From assembly GCF_000224415.1 (NCBI RefSeq), contig NZ_AFXQ01000030.1, positions 1-36,553 of the forward strand: DNA of 36,553 nucleotides, written 5' to 3'. Shown here piece by piece: positions 18,811 through 28,633 of this stretch. The DNA is from Citricoccus sp. CH26A (lineage in GTDB: Bacteria; Actinomycetota; Actinomycetes; Actinomycetales; Micrococcaceae). How positions within the stretch are numbered: the stretch's first letter is position 1; each line of letters begins with the position of its first letter. The notes beneath the pieces are model-generated. The model searched no databases. It saw nothing but the letters and a program-made list of their open reading frames with translations, and was not told the origin of the DNA. Position numbers and translations under genes: made by a program.

Positions 18811-18855
18811 ATGTCCAACATGCGACTAGTCGTCGTTATCCAGCGCGTGGCCTGA
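18811..18855 (+). CDS. ilvB leader peptide (attenuation)
   Basis: A 14-residue open frame, MSNMRLVVVIQRVA, starts at the predicted transcription start. It holds the run Leu-Val-Val-Val-Ile, exactly the end products of the downstream pathway. The run uses CTA and GTT codons, rare in this GC-rich DNA, so ribosome stalling should be sensitive to charged tRNA. It is followed by the alternative hairpins that end in the terminator at 18897-18933. This matches the known design of leader-peptide attenuators of ilvB operons in Corynebacterium and Streptomyces. Confidence 0.85.
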   Translation: MSNMRLVVVIQRVA

Positions 18856-18871
18856 ACTACGGTTCGGATCC

Positions 18872-18937
18872 GCGGGTCCGCCCGCTGCCACGCGCCAAAC
18901 CCCGAGCGGGCCGACCGGCCGACGTCGGGGTTTATTT
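18872..18937 (+). promoter_or_regulatory. Transcription attenuator of ilvBNC
   Basis: The terminator is a 9-bp stem, AAACCCCGA (18897-18905) with TCGGGGTTT (18925-18933), with a GC-rich inner helix and followed by TTTATTTGTT. Upstream, GCGGG (18872-18876) can pair with CCCGC (18881-18885). Alternatively GCCCGCT (18880-18886) can pair with AGCGGGC (18905-18911) as an antiterminator. The antiterminator and terminator would form a knot if both were present, so they exclude one another. A ribosome stalled on the Leu/Val/Ile codons would cover the first arm and favour read-through. Confidence 0.75.
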
Positions 18938-18952
18938 GTTGGAGATGCAAGC

Positions 18953-19042
18953 ATGACGCTGGCCACCACATCAGCGCCACTGACTCCTCCGCCACTCCGG
19001 CGGACGCCGCGGGGGACACCCGCCGGCGGGCACCAGAGGTGA
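18953..19042 (+). CDS. Possible second small ORF in the ilvB leader
   Basis: A 29-codon frame ([19 protein letters not shown] and onward) starts 20 bases after the attenuator terminator. GGAG lies 8 nt before its ATG. It ends at TGA 19040, immediately before a 10-bp hairpin at 19043-19067. The peptide is rich in Thr, Pro and Arg and resembles no known protein. It may be chance, or it may couple translation to the hairpin that precedes ilvB. Confidence 0.3.
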   Translation: MTLATTSAPLTPPPLRRTPRGTPAGGHQR

Positions 19043-19067
19043 CCGGGGTGCCGCACAGGCACCCCGG
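19043..19067 (+). other. Second hairpin in the ilvB 5' leader
   Basis: CCGGGGTGCC (19043-19052) pairs perfectly with GGCACCCCGG (19058-19067) around GCACA. It lies 45 bases before the ilvB ATG, and no T-tract follows. It may insulate the ribosome-binding site, stabilise the mRNA end or act as a second control point. Confidence 0.55.
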
Positions 19068-19112
19068 ATGCTCCAGTACAGCGCCAGAAGAGCTAGGCAA
19101 GAAGGCACAGCA

Positions 19113-20984
19113 ATGAGTAACGGATCCCGGATCACCCCAGCGGTGATGACCTCCCATGCATCCCGCGAGCCGCGGGACAGGAACGAGCCTGCGGGCGAGA
19201 GTCTGGTCCCCGGGCCGAACCGTGTCGTCGAACCGGTCACGATGACCGGGTCGCAGGCGATCGTGCGTTCCCTGGAGGAACTGGGCGTCACGGACATCTT
19301 CGGCCTGCCGGGCGGGGCCATCCTGCCCACCTACGACCCCCTGATGGACTCCCAGACAATCCGTCACGTCCTGGTGCGCCACGAGCAGGGCGCCGGCCAT
19401 GCGGCACAGGGCTACTACCTGGCCACCGGCCGTCCGGGCGTGGCGATCGCCACCTCGGGTCCGGGAGCCACCAACCTCGTCACGGCGATCGCCGACGCCC
19501 ACATGGACTCCGAGGCCTGCGTGTTCATCACCGGCCAGGTCGCCTCCGCGGCGATCGGCTCGGACGCCTTCCAGGAGGCGGACATCGTCGGCATCACCAT
19601 GCCGATCACCAAGCACTCGCGGCTGGTCACCGACGCCCAGGACATCCCGCAGGCACTCGCCGAGGCGTTCCACATCGCCACGACCGGCCGCCCCGGTCCC
19701 GTGCTGGTCGACGTGGCCAAGGACGCCCAGCAGGCCCAGATGGAGTTCTCCTGGCCGCCGAGGATCGACCTGCCGGGCTACCGCCCGGTGGTCCGCGGCC
19801 ACTCCAAGCAGGTCCGCGAGGCGGCCCGGCTGATCCAGCAGGCCGAGCGGCCGGTGCTCTACGTGGGCGGCGGTGTCTCCCGCGGGCACGCCAGCGCGGA
19901 GCTGCGCGAGCTGGCCGAGCTCACCGGGGCACCCGTGGTCACCACTCTCACGGCCCGCGGTGTCTTCCCGGACTCCCACCGCCAGCACCTGGGCATGCCC
20001 GGGATGCACGGTTCGGTGGCCGCCGTCTCGGCCTTGCAGATGTCCGACCTGCTCATCACCCTGGGCGCCCGCTTCGACGACCGGGTCACCGGCCAGCTGT
20101 CCACGTTCGCCCCGAAGGCGCGGGTCATCCACGCGGACATCGACCCCGCCGAGATCTCCAAGAACCGTCCGGCGGACGTGCCGATCGTCGGCTCGGTCAA
20201 GGAGATCATCCCGGAGCTCACCGGCGCCGTGCGGGACGCGCACGCCGAGTCGGGCGCCCCGGACCTGGGCGAGTGGTGGACCGTCCTGGACCGGCTGCGC
20301 GAGACCTACCCGATGGGCTATGCCCCCACCGAGGACGGACTGATGTCCCCGCAGAAGGTCATCGAGCGCCTCGACGCGCACTCCGGCCCCGAGGCTGTGT
20401 ACGTCGCGGGCGTGGGCCAGCACCAGATGTGGGCGAGCCAGTTCGTGAAGTACGAGCGTCCCCACCAGTGGCTGAACTCCGCCGGCCTGGGCACGATGGG
20501 CTTCGCCGTGCCGGCCGCCATGGGCGCCAAGGCCGGGGACCCGGACCGCGTGGTCTGGGCCATCGACGGCGACGGCTGCTTCCAGATGACCAACCAGGAA
20601 CTGGCGACCTGCCTGATCAACAACATCCCGATCAAGGTGGCCGTCATCAACAACTCCTCGCTGGGCATGGTCCGTCAGTGGCAGACGCTGTTCTACGAGT
20701 CCCGCTACTCCAACACCGACCTGAACACCGGCCACGACACCATCCGCGTCCCGGACTTCGTCAAGCTCGCCGAGGCCTACGGCTGCCTCGGGCTGCGCTG
20801 CGAGCGGGAGGAGGACCTGGACGCCACCATCGAGCAGGCCCTGGCCGTCAACGACCGCCCGGTCGTCGTCGACTTCGTGGTCTCGCGCGACTCCATGGTG
20901 TGGCCCATGGTCCCGGCCGGAGTGAGCAACGACGAGATCCAGGTGGCCCGGGACATGACCCCGGACTGGGACGAGGAGGACTGA
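19113..20984 (+). CDS. ilvB: Acetolactate synthase large (catalytic) subunit
   Basis: The 623-residue thiamine-diphosphate enzyme condenses pyruvate with pyruvate or 2-oxobutyrate, the committed step to valine, leucine and isoleucine. The catalytic Glu is E91 in [13 protein letters not shown]. The FAD-binding middle domain is present, and the C-terminal ThDP motif is [12 protein letters not shown] with [12 protein letters not shown]. The first 45 residues are a variable extension. The ATG at 19113 is chosen for the AAGAAGG ribosome-binding site 7 nt upstream; an upstream ATG at 19068 has none. The gene is preceded by the attenuated leader, and ilvN begins 3 bases after its stop. Confidence 0.97.
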   Translation: MSNGSRITPAVMTSHASREPRDRNEPAGESLVPGPNRVVEPVTMTGSQAIVRSLEELGVTDIFGLPGGAILPTYDPLMDSQTIRHVLVRHEQGAGHAAQGYYLATGRPGVAIATSGPGATNLVTAIADAHMDSEACVFITGQVASAAIGSDAFQEADIVGITMPITKHSRLVTDAQDIPQALAEAFHIATTGRPGPVLVDVAKDAQQAQMEFSWPPRIDLPGYRPVVRGHSKQVREAARLIQQAERPVLYVGGGVSRGHASAELRELAELTGAPVVTTLTARGVFPDSHRQHLGMPGMHGSVAAVSALQMSDLLITLGARFDDRVTGQLSTFAPKARVIHADIDPAEISKNRPADVPIVGSVKEIIPELTGAVRDAHAESGAPDLGEWWTVLDRLRETYPMGYAPTEDGLMSPQKVIERLDAHSGPEAVYVAGVGQHQMWASQFVKYERPHQWLNSAGLGTMGFAVPAAMGAKAGDPDRVVWAIDGDGCFQMTNQELATCLINNIPIKVAVINNSSLGMVRQWQTLFYESRYSNTDLNTGHDTIRVPDFVKLAEAYGCLGLRCEREEDLDATIEQALAVNDRPVVVDFVVSRDSMVWPMVPAGVSNDEIQVARDMTPDWDEED

Positions 20985-20987
20985 CCC

Positions 20988-22588
<1,601 letters not shown>

Positions 22589-22606
22589 GCCGTACCACCC
22601 CACCGG

Positions 22607-22661
22607 CGCCCGGGGTGATCCCGGGCGTGAAGGCGGCCCCTCGTGCACACGGGGGGCCGCC
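22607..22661 (+). terminator. Tandem hairpin terminator of ilvBNC
   Basis: The first hairpin pairs CGCCCGGG (22607-22614) with CCCGGGCG (22620-22627). The second pairs GGCGGCCCC (22632-22640) with GGGGCCGCC (22653-22661). Both lie between ilvC and the serA promoter. Confidence 0.65.
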
Positions 22662-22675
22662 GTGCTTCCAGGTCC

Positions 22676-22681
22676 TAGAAT
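22676..22681 (+). promoter_or_regulatory. -10 element of serA
   Basis: TAGAAT lies about 60 nt before the serA GTG, which implies a leader of about 50 nt. AAGGTG just upstream of the start can serve as ribosome-binding site. This contrasts with the leaderless genes around it. Confidence 0.45.
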
Positions 22682-22741
22682 CAAGATCGGCCGACCCACG
22701 TTCCGAGCCGGCGTCAATGTCTATCCGAAGGTGAACCTCCC

Positions 22742-24349
22742 GTGTCTGAAACCAAGCCCGTCGTCCTCATCGCTGAAGAACTCTCCCCGGCCACCGTGGA
22801 CGCCCTGGGTCCGGATTTCGAGATCAGGACGACCGACGGTGCCGACCGTGCCCAGCTGCTGGCCGCCCTGCCGGAGGCCGACGCGGTGCTGATCCGCTCG
22901 GCGACGAAGATGGACGCCGAGGCGATCGGGGCCGCCTCCCGGCTCAAGGTGATCGCCCGGGCCGGCGTCGGGCTGGACAACGTGGACACCAAGGCGGCCA
23001 CCCAGGCCGGTGTCATGGTGGTCAACGCCCCGACCTCGAACGTCCTGTCCGCCGCCGAGCTCACCTGCGGCCACATCCTCGGCGTGGCCCGCAACATCGC
23101 CCCGGCCAACCGCGCCCTGAAGGGCGGGGAGTGGAAGCGTTCCAAGTACGCCGGCGTCGAGCTGTACGAGAAGAAGCTGGGCATCATCGGGCTGGGGCGC
23201 ATCGGCTCCCTCGTGGCCGAGCGGATGCGCTCGTTCGGCATGGAGATCCTCGCCTACGACCCGTACATCACCTCCGCGCGGGCCCAGCAGATCGGTGCCC
23301 GCCTGCTGGACCTGGACGAGCTGCTGGCCCAGGCGGACTTCATCACCATCCACATGCCGAAGACCCCGGAGACCATCGGGATGATCTCCGACGACCAGTT
23401 CGCGATCATGAAGGACACCGCCTACGTGGTGAACGTGGCCCGCGGCGGGCTGATCGACGAGGACGCGCTGAACCGGGCCCTCGAGGCCGGCACCGTCGGC
23501 GGCGCGGCCATCGACGTCTTCTCCTCCGAGCCGGCCATCGACCTGCCGTTCTTCACCCATGACAACGCCGTGGTGACCCCGCACCTGGGGGCCTCCACCT
23601 CGGAGGCCCAGGAGAAGGCCGGCGTCTCCGTGGCCAAGTCGGTGCGACTCGCCCTGGCCGGCGAGCTCGTCCCGGACGCCGTCAACGTGGCCGGTGGCAT
23701 CATCCACGAGGACGTCCGCCCGGGCATCCCGCTGGCCGAGAAGCTCGGCCGAATCCTGACGGCCCTGTCCACCGGTGACTCGCTGACCGTCGTGGAGCTC
23801 GAGGTCGCCGGTGAGATCGCGGACAAGGACGTCAAGTCCCTCCAGCTGGCCGCGCTCAAGGGCGTGTTCACGGACGTGGTCTCCGACCACGTCTCCTACG
23901 TCAACGCCCCGGTCCTGGCCGAGCAGCGGGGGGTGGAGACCCGGTTGACGACCACCTCCGAGTCCCCGGCCTACCGCAACACGGTCACCGTCAAGGGCGC
24001 CACCTCCAACGGCACCCAGCTGTCCGTGTCCGGCACCCTGACCGGTCCCAAGCAGGTCCAGAAGGTGGTCGGGATCGACGGCTACGAGATCGAGGTCCCG
24101 CTGGCCGAGCACCTGCTGGTCTTCCGCTACACCGACCGTCCCGGCGTCATCGGGACCATCGGCAACGTGCTGGGCGACGCCGACGTGAACATCGCCGGCA
24201 TGGACGTCTCCCGCCAGTCCGAGGGCGGAGAGGCCCTGGCCATGCTGACCCTGGACGCGGCCCTGCCGGCCGGTGTCGCCGAGCAGCTGGGCGAGTCCAT
24301 CGGGGCCTCCAGGGTCGCCGGGATCGACCTGCTCGACCTGGAGCACTGA
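22742..24349 (+). CDS. serA: D-3-phosphoglycerate dehydrogenase (long, ACT-domain type)
   Basis: The 535-residue NAD enzyme oxidises 3-phosphoglycerate in the first step of serine synthesis. The nucleotide-binding motif is [13 protein letters not shown]. The catalytic Arg, Glu and His lie in [10 protein letters not shown], around [10 protein letters not shown] and in [12 protein letters not shown]. An intervening allosteric substrate-binding domain follows, then a C-terminal ACT domain ([30 protein letters not shown]), the arrangement known from M. tuberculosis SerA1, where serine inhibits the enzyme. The start is GTG at 22742. metG starts 4 bases after the stop, so the two may be co-transcribed. 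Confidence 0.96.
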   Translation: MSETKPVVLIAEELSPATVDALGPDFEIRTTDGADRAQLLAALPEADAVLIRSATKMDAEAIGAASRLKVIARAGVGLDNVDTKAATQAGVMVVNAPTSNVLSAAELTCGHILGVARNIAPANRALKGGEWKRSKYAGVELYEKKLGIIGLGRIGSLVAERMRSFGMEILAYDPYITSARAQQIGARLLDLDELLAQADFITIHMPKTPETIGMISDDQFAIMKDTAYVVNVARGGLIDEDALNRALEAGTVGGAAIDVFSSEPAIDLPFFTHDNAVVTPHLGASTSEAQEKAGVSVAKSVRLALAGELVPDAVNVAGGIIHEDVRPGIPLAEKLGRILTALSTGDSLTVVELEVAGEIADKDVKSLQLAALKGVFTDVVSDHVSYVNAPVLAEQRGVETRLTTTSESPAYRNTVTVKGATSNGTQLSVSGTLTGPKQVQKVVGIDGYEIEVPLAEHLLVFRYTDRPGVIGTIGNVLGDADVNIAGMDVSRQSEGGEALAMLTLDAALPAGVAEQLGESIGASRVAGIDLLDLEH

Positions 24350-24353
24350 GCGC

Positions 24354-25985
24354 ATGGCCCAGAGCTACTACCTGTCCACCGCCATCTCCTACCCCAACGG
24401 CGAGCCGCACATCGGCCACGCCTACGAGTACGTGGGCGCGGACGTGATGGCCCGGTTCCAGCGCCTCGACGGCAAGGACGTGTTCTTCCTCACCGGAACG
24501 GACGAGCACGGCCAGAAGATGCAGCAGACCGCCGAGGCCGAGGGGATCACCCCGCTGGAACTGGCCACCCGGAACGCGGCGGCCTTCCAGCAGGTGGACG
24601 ACGAGGTCCTGGACGTGTCCTACGACCGGTTCATCCGGACCACGGACGCCGACCACCGCGAGTCCGTCCAGGCCATCTGGCGGCGCATGGAGGCCGCCGG
24701 TGACATCTACCTGGGCAGCTACTCCGGCTGGTACTCGGTGCGCGACGAGCGGTTCTTCGGCGAGGACGAGACGCACGTGGGCGAGGACGGCGTGCGCTTT
24801 GCGACCGAGACCGGCACCGAGGTGACCTGGACGGAGGAGGAGAGCTACTTCTTCCGCCTCTCGAAGTACCAGGAGCCGCTGCTGGAGCTCTACCGCAGCC
24901 GCCCGCAGTTCGCCGCTCCGCAGTACCGGTTCAACGAGGTCATCCGGTTCGTGGAGTCCGGGCTGGAGGACCTGTCCATCTCCCGGACCTCCTTCGACTG
25001 GGGGATCGACGTCCCGGCGCCGGCGGACGGCACCGCGAAGGGCCCGGACGGGCAGCCCGTCCAGCCCACCCTGGAGCACGTGATGTACGTGTGGGTGGAC
25101 GCGCTGACCAACTACCTCACCGGTGCCGGATTCCCCGACACCGGTTCGGAGCGCTTCGCGCGCTACTGGCCGGCCGACCTGCACATCATCGGCAAGGACA
25201 TCTCCCGGTTCCACTGCATCTTCTGGCCGGCCTTCCTGATGAGCGCCGGCCTCGAGCTGCCGCGGCGGGTGATGATCCACGGCTTCCTGAACAACGAGGG
25301 CCAGAAGATGTCCAAGTCGCTGGGCAACGTCGTGGCCCCGGCGGAGTGGGTGGCCCACTACGGGCTGGACGCCGTGCGGTACTTCCTGATGCGAGAGTTC
25401 CCCTTTGGCGCCGACGGTTCGTACAGTCACGACGCCGTGGTGGGGCGCAAGAACGCGGACCTGGCCAACAACCTGGGCAACCTGGCCCAGCGCTCGCTGT
25501 CCATGGTGGCCAAGAACCTCGGCGGCACGGTGCCGGAGCCGGGGGAGTACACCGACGCCGACCGCGCCCTGCTGGAGTCCGTCTCGTCCCTGCTGGAGAC
25601 CTCGCGGGCGGACTACGCCGTGCAGGACTTCCACCACGCCCTGGAGTCCACGTGGGCCGTCCTGAACGACGCGAACGCCTACTTCGCCGATCAGCAGCCC
25701 TGGGTGCTGCGCAAGACCGCCCCGGAGCGGATGGCCACCGTGCTGTACGTGACGCTGGAGACGGTGCGCCGCGTGGCGCTGCTGGTCCAGCCGGTGATGC
25801 CGGGATCGGCCACGCGCCTGCTGGACCTGCTCGGGGTGGAGGCCTCCGGCGACGCCGGCCGCACCGGCGCCTCCGGTGCCGGGCCGCGGTCCTTCGCGGC
25901 CTGGGACGAGGCCCTGGTGCCGGGGGCCTCCCTGCCGGCGCCGGTCCCGGTCTTCCCGCGTCACGAAGAGCCAGAGGCCGGTTAG
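24354..25985 (+). CDS. metG: Methionyl-tRNA synthetase
   Basis: The 543-residue class I synthetase charges tRNA-Met. The HIGH motif is HIGH at 19-22 and the KMSKS loop is 318-322 (QKMSKSLGN). The connecting domain has [11 protein letters not shown] where zinc-binding forms have a Cys knuckle, so this is a zinc-free type. There is no C-terminal EMAP-like dimerisation domain; the protein ends in a Gly/Pro-rich tail. The ATG lies 4 bases after the serA stop, with GGAG about 10 nt upstream inside serA. Its place in an amino acid biosynthesis cluster is unusual. Confidence 0.95.
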   Translation: MAQSYYLSTAISYPNGEPHIGHAYEYVGADVMARFQRLDGKDVFFLTGTDEHGQKMQQTAEAEGITPLELATRNAAAFQQVDDEVLDVSYDRFIRTTDADHRESVQAIWRRMEAAGDIYLGSYSGWYSVRDERFFGEDETHVGEDGVRFATETGTEVTWTEEESYFFRLSKYQEPLLELYRSRPQFAAPQYRFNEVIRFVESGLEDLSISRTSFDWGIDVPAPADGTAKGPDGQPVQPTLEHVMYVWVDALTNYLTGAGFPDTGSERFARYWPADLHIIGKDISRFHCIFWPAFLMSAGLELPRRVMIHGFLNNEGQKMSKSLGNVVAPAEWVAHYGLDAVRYFLMREFPFGADGSYSHDAVVGRKNADLANNLGNLAQRSLSMVAKNLGGTVPEPGEYTDADRALLESVSSLLETSRADYAVQDFHHALESTWAVLNDANAYFADQQPWVLRKTAPERMATVLYVTLETVRRVALLVQPVMPGSATRLLDLLGVEASGDAGRTGASGAGPRSFAAWDEALVPGASLPAPVPVFPRHEEPEAG

Positions 25986-26016
25986 GACCAGGGGTTCGTC
26001 CAGGCTCCCCTGCGGG

Positions 26017-26058
26017 CCGCCGTGGGACCGGACGCCGGTCGGCCGCGTCCCACGGCGG
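26017..26058 (+). terminator. Terminator of serA-metG
   Basis: A perfect 12-bp stem (26017-26028 with 26047-26058) encloses an 18-base loop that can fold internally. The right arm is repeated exactly at 26109-26120, near the leuB promoter, so the left arm has an alternative partner. Confidence 0.6.
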
Positions 26059-26067
26059 GACCGGCCC

Positions 26068-26106
26068 GTGTCCGCATGGTGGACAGTGTGACCACATGGT
26101 GGACCA
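26068..26106. promoter_or_regulatory. Tandem operator-like repeats upstream of leuB
   Basis: Two 19-bp direct copies, GTGTCCGCATGGTGGACAG (26068-26086) and GTGACCACATGGTGGACCA (26088-26106), match at 15 of 19 positions and start 20 bp apart, close to two DNA turns. The first also contains the inverted pair TGTCC/GGACA and the second CCAC/GTGG. They cover the -35 region of leuB. By analogy with other actinobacteria, an IclR-type leucine regulator (LtbR/NdgR family) is a candidate ligand, but this is inference. Confidence 0.55.
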
Positions 26107-26123
26107 GGGTCCCACGGCGGGCC

Positions 26124-26129
26124 TAGCCT
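26124..26129 (+). promoter_or_regulatory. -10 element, leaderless start of leuB
   Basis: TAGCCT lies 6 nt before the ATG at 26136 and 17 bp after the end of the operator-like repeats. No Shine-Dalgarno is present. Confidence 0.55.
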
Positions 26130-26135
26130 GAGGGC

Positions 26136-27263
26136 ATGGAAAACGTCGCCGATACGGCTCGCCCGACCAGCACCCAGACCGCCACCCGCTCCGTCCAGGA
26201 CGTCCTGGACGTCGCCGTCATCGGCGGGGACGGCATCGGGCCGGAGGTCACCGCAGAGGCGCTGAAGGTCATGCGGGCGGCCACGGAGGGCTCCGGTGAC
26301 GCGGAGATCCGCACCACCGACTACTCACTCGGCGCGGCGCACTGGCTGCAGGCCGGGGAGACGCTGACCGAGGAGACCCTGCAGCGGCTGCGCGGTCACG
26401 ACGCGATCCTGTTCGGTGCCGTGGGCGCAGCCCCGAACGACACGCGCATCCCCTCCGGGCTGATCGAGCGTGAGCTGCTGCTGAAGCTGCGGTTCAGCCT
26501 GGACCACGGGGTGAACCTGCGTCCGGCGCGGCTCTACCCCGGGGTCGCCAGCCCGCTGGCGGACCCCGGTGACATCGACTTCGTGGTCGTGCGCGAGGGC
26601 ACCGAGGGGCCCTACGTCGGCAACGGTGGAGCCATCCGGACCGGCACGCCCCAGGAGATCGCCACCGAGGTCTCCGTCAACACCGCCTATGGCGTGGAGC
26701 GGGTCGTCCGCCACGCCTTCGCGCTGGCCGCCACCCGGCCGCGCCGGCACGTGTCCCTCGTGCACAAGCACAACGTGCTCGTGTACGCCGGGCACCTCTG
26801 GCGGCGGACGGTGGAGGCCGTGGCCGCGGAGTACCCGTCCGTCACCCACGACTACATGCACGTGGACGCCGCGACCATCCACATGACCACCGACCCCTCG
26901 CGGTTCGACGTGATCGTCACGGACAACCTGTTCGGGGACATCCTCACCGACCTCGCCGCCGCCGTCACGGGCGGCATCGGCCTGGCCGCCTCCGGGAACC
27001 TGAACATCTCCGGCACCGCACCGTCCATGTTCGAGCCGGTCCACGGTTCGGCCCCGGACATCGCCGGACAGCAGAGGGCCGACCCCACCGCCGCCATCCT
27101 GTCCGGGGCCTTGCTCCTGGAGCAGGCCGGCCGCACCGATGCCGCCCGGCGCATCAACGAGGCCGTGTGGGCGGACATGGCCGCCCGCGGCCAGTCCGGT
27201 ACGCCGCAGTCGGGACCGCGCACCACGGTGCAGGTCGGCGACGCCATCGCCGCCGCCGTCTGA
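26136..27263 (+). CDS. leuB: 3-isopropylmalate dehydrogenase
   Basis: The 375-residue NAD enzyme oxidises and decarboxylates 3-isopropylmalate in leucine synthesis. Family motifs include [11 protein letters not shown] at the N-terminus, the substrate-binding [21 protein letters not shown] with the catalytic Tyr, KHNVL with the catalytic Lys, and [13 protein letters not shown], which holds metal-binding Asp residues. HGSAPDIAG forms the NAD site. An N-terminal extension of about 25 residues precedes the fold. The start is set by the -10 hexamer 6 nt upstream. The other leucine genes (leuA, leuC, leuD) are not in the window. Confidence 0.95.
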   Translation: MENVADTARPTSTQTATRSVQDVLDVAVIGGDGIGPEVTAEALKVMRAATEGSGDAEIRTTDYSLGAAHWLQAGETLTEETLQRLRGHDAILFGAVGAAPNDTRIPSGLIERELLLKLRFSLDHGVNLRPARLYPGVASPLADPGDIDFVVVREGTEGPYVGNGGAIRTGTPQEIATEVSVNTAYGVERVVRHAFALAATRPRRHVSLVHKHNVLVYAGHLWRRTVEAVAAEYPSVTHDYMHVDAATIHMTTDPSRFDVIVTDNLFGDILTDLAAAVTGGIGLAASGNLNISGTAPSMFEPVHGSAPDIAGQQRADPTAAILSGALLLEQAGRTDAARRINEAVWADMAARGQSGTPQSGPRTTVQVGDAIAAAV

Positions 27264-27309
27264 GCGGCGTCGAGGCATCCCGCGTCTGAACCGCCCTCCG
27301 GGCAGGTCA

Positions 27310-27315
27310 TATGAT
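27310..27315 (+). promoter_or_regulatory. -10 element of ilvE
   Basis: TATGAT would start transcription near 27322 and give a leader of about 115 nt before the ilvE GTG, unlike the leaderless neighbours. The leader contains CAGCGG facing CCGCTG and a GGCCGGCGCCGGCC self-complementary stretch. I recognise no riboswitch class. Confidence 0.45.
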
Positions 27316-27436
27316 GGATGCACCTTCCCGGCGCATCAGCGGACCCGCTGGCCACCGAGAACGCGAAGCAACGCCCTGGGCGCGGCCGGCGCCGGCCTGC
27401 GTGGCACCCGGGGTACTACGAGAGAAGGAATCCGTC

Positions 27437-28546
27437 GTGTCCATGGAATTCGCCGTCCATCCCCAGTCCTCGCCCGTCTCCGAGGAGCGGCGCCGTGAGA
27501 TCCTGGCGGATCCGGGCTTCGGGCAGCACTTCACCGACCACATGGTCTCCATCGACTGGACCTGGGGCGGCGACGGGCAGCACAGCGGCGGGACCTGGCA
27601 CGACGCGCGGATCGAGCCGTTCGGGCCGCTGAGCCTGTCCCCGGCCACGGCCGTCCTCCATTACGCCCAGGAGATCTTCGAGGGCCTGAAGGCCTACCGC
27701 CATCCGGACGGCACCGTGTGGACGTTCCGGCCCCGCGCCAACGCGGCACGCCTGAACCGCTCCGCGCGGCGGCTGGCCCTGCCGGAACTGCCGGAGGAGG
27801 ACTTCCTCGAGTCGTTGCGCCTGCTGGTGTCCACGGACATCGGCTGGGTGCCGGACGGCGAGGGGCAGTCGCTGTACCTGCGGCCGTTCATGTACGCCTC
27901 AGAAGCATTCCTCGGCGTGCGCCCGGCCCACGAGATCGCCTACAAGGTCATCGCCTCCCCGGCGGGGAACTATTTCGGGGGTGAGCTCAAGCCCGTCTCC
28001 ATCTGGGTGTCCCGGGACTACGCCCGCGCCGGTCACGGAGGCACCGGTGCGGCCAAGTTCGGTGGCAACTACGCCGCGTCGCTGGCCGCGCAGCTCGAGG
28101 CCTCGGCCCAGGGCTGCGACCAGGTCCTCTTCCTCGACCCCGTCCGGGACAACGCCGTGGAGGAACTGGGCGGGATGAACGTGTTCTTCGTCTTCAAGGA
28201 CGGCTCCCTCGTCACCCCCGAGCTCACCGGCACCATCCTGGAGGGCGTCACGCGATCCTCCGTGCTGCAGCTGGGCCGGGACCGCGGGCTGGACGTCGTC
28301 GAGCGGCGCATCACCCTCCAGGAGTGGCGCGACGGGGTGGCCGGCGGTGAGATCACCGAGGTGTTCGCCTGTGGCACGGCGGCCGTCATCACCCCGATCG
28401 GCCGCCTGGTGGACGGCGAGGAGCACTTCGACTCCCCGGCCGTCACCCCGGGTGACTCCGTGGCGCTGGACATCCGCCGTGAACTCCTGGACCTGCAGAC
28501 CGGCCACGGCGAGGACCGCCACGGCTGGCTCCACCGGCTGGCCTGA
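27437..28546 (+). CDS. ilvE: Branched-chain amino acid aminotransferase
   Basis: The 369-residue PLP enzyme carries out the last step of valine, leucine and isoleucine synthesis, with glutamate as amino donor. The class IV fold shows ALHYAQEIFEGLKAYR-like sequence near residue 75 and GGTGAAKFGGNYAASL, where the Lys is expected to bind PLP. EEL-GGMNVFFVF and ACGTAAVITPI line the cofactor phosphate region. The start is GTG at 27437, with AAGGA 7 nt upstream; the ATG 6 bases further in is too far from it. It has its own promoter 120 bases upstream. Confidence 0.96.
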   Translation: MSMEFAVHPQSSPVSEERRREILADPGFGQHFTDHMVSIDWTWGGDGQHSGGTWHDARIEPFGPLSLSPATAVLHYAQEIFEGLKAYRHPDGTVWTFRPRANAARLNRSARRLALPELPEEDFLESLRLLVSTDIGWVPDGEGQSLYLRPFMYASEAFLGVRPAHEIAYKVIASPAGNYFGGELKPVSIWVSRDYARAGHGGTGAAKFGGNYAASLAAQLEASAQGCDQVLFLDPVRDNAVEELGGMNVFFVFKDGSLVTPELTGTILEGVTRSSVLQLGRDRGLDVVERRITLQEWRDGVAGGEITEVFACGTAAVITPIGRLVDGEEHFDSPAVTPGDSVALDIRRELLDLQTGHGEDRHGWLHRLA

Positions 28547-28620
28547 CCCCGGCGGACCGGTACCCGAGAGGTCCTGGTCACCGGGCACGGACCGATGGGG
28601 GTCCCGTGTCCCGCGGCCAT

Positions 28621-28626
28621 TAGGGT
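28621..28626 (+). promoter_or_regulatory. -10 element, leaderless start of the FAH-family gene
   Basis: TAGGGT lies 7 nt before the ATG at 28634. No Shine-Dalgarno is present. Confidence 0.5.
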
Positions 28627-28633
28627 GGTGACC

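Noticed and set aside
18953-18955. ATG at 18953 or at 19068 as the start of ilvB
   Set aside because: The first is in another frame and stops at 19042. The second is in frame but lacks a ribosome-binding site, while the ATG at 19113 has AAGAAGG at 7 nt.
27322-27436. SAM-type riboswitch before ilvE
   Set aside because: A CTGGCCACC stretch looked suggestive, but the conserved core and helix order of SAM-I/IV are missing, and ilvE is not a usual target.
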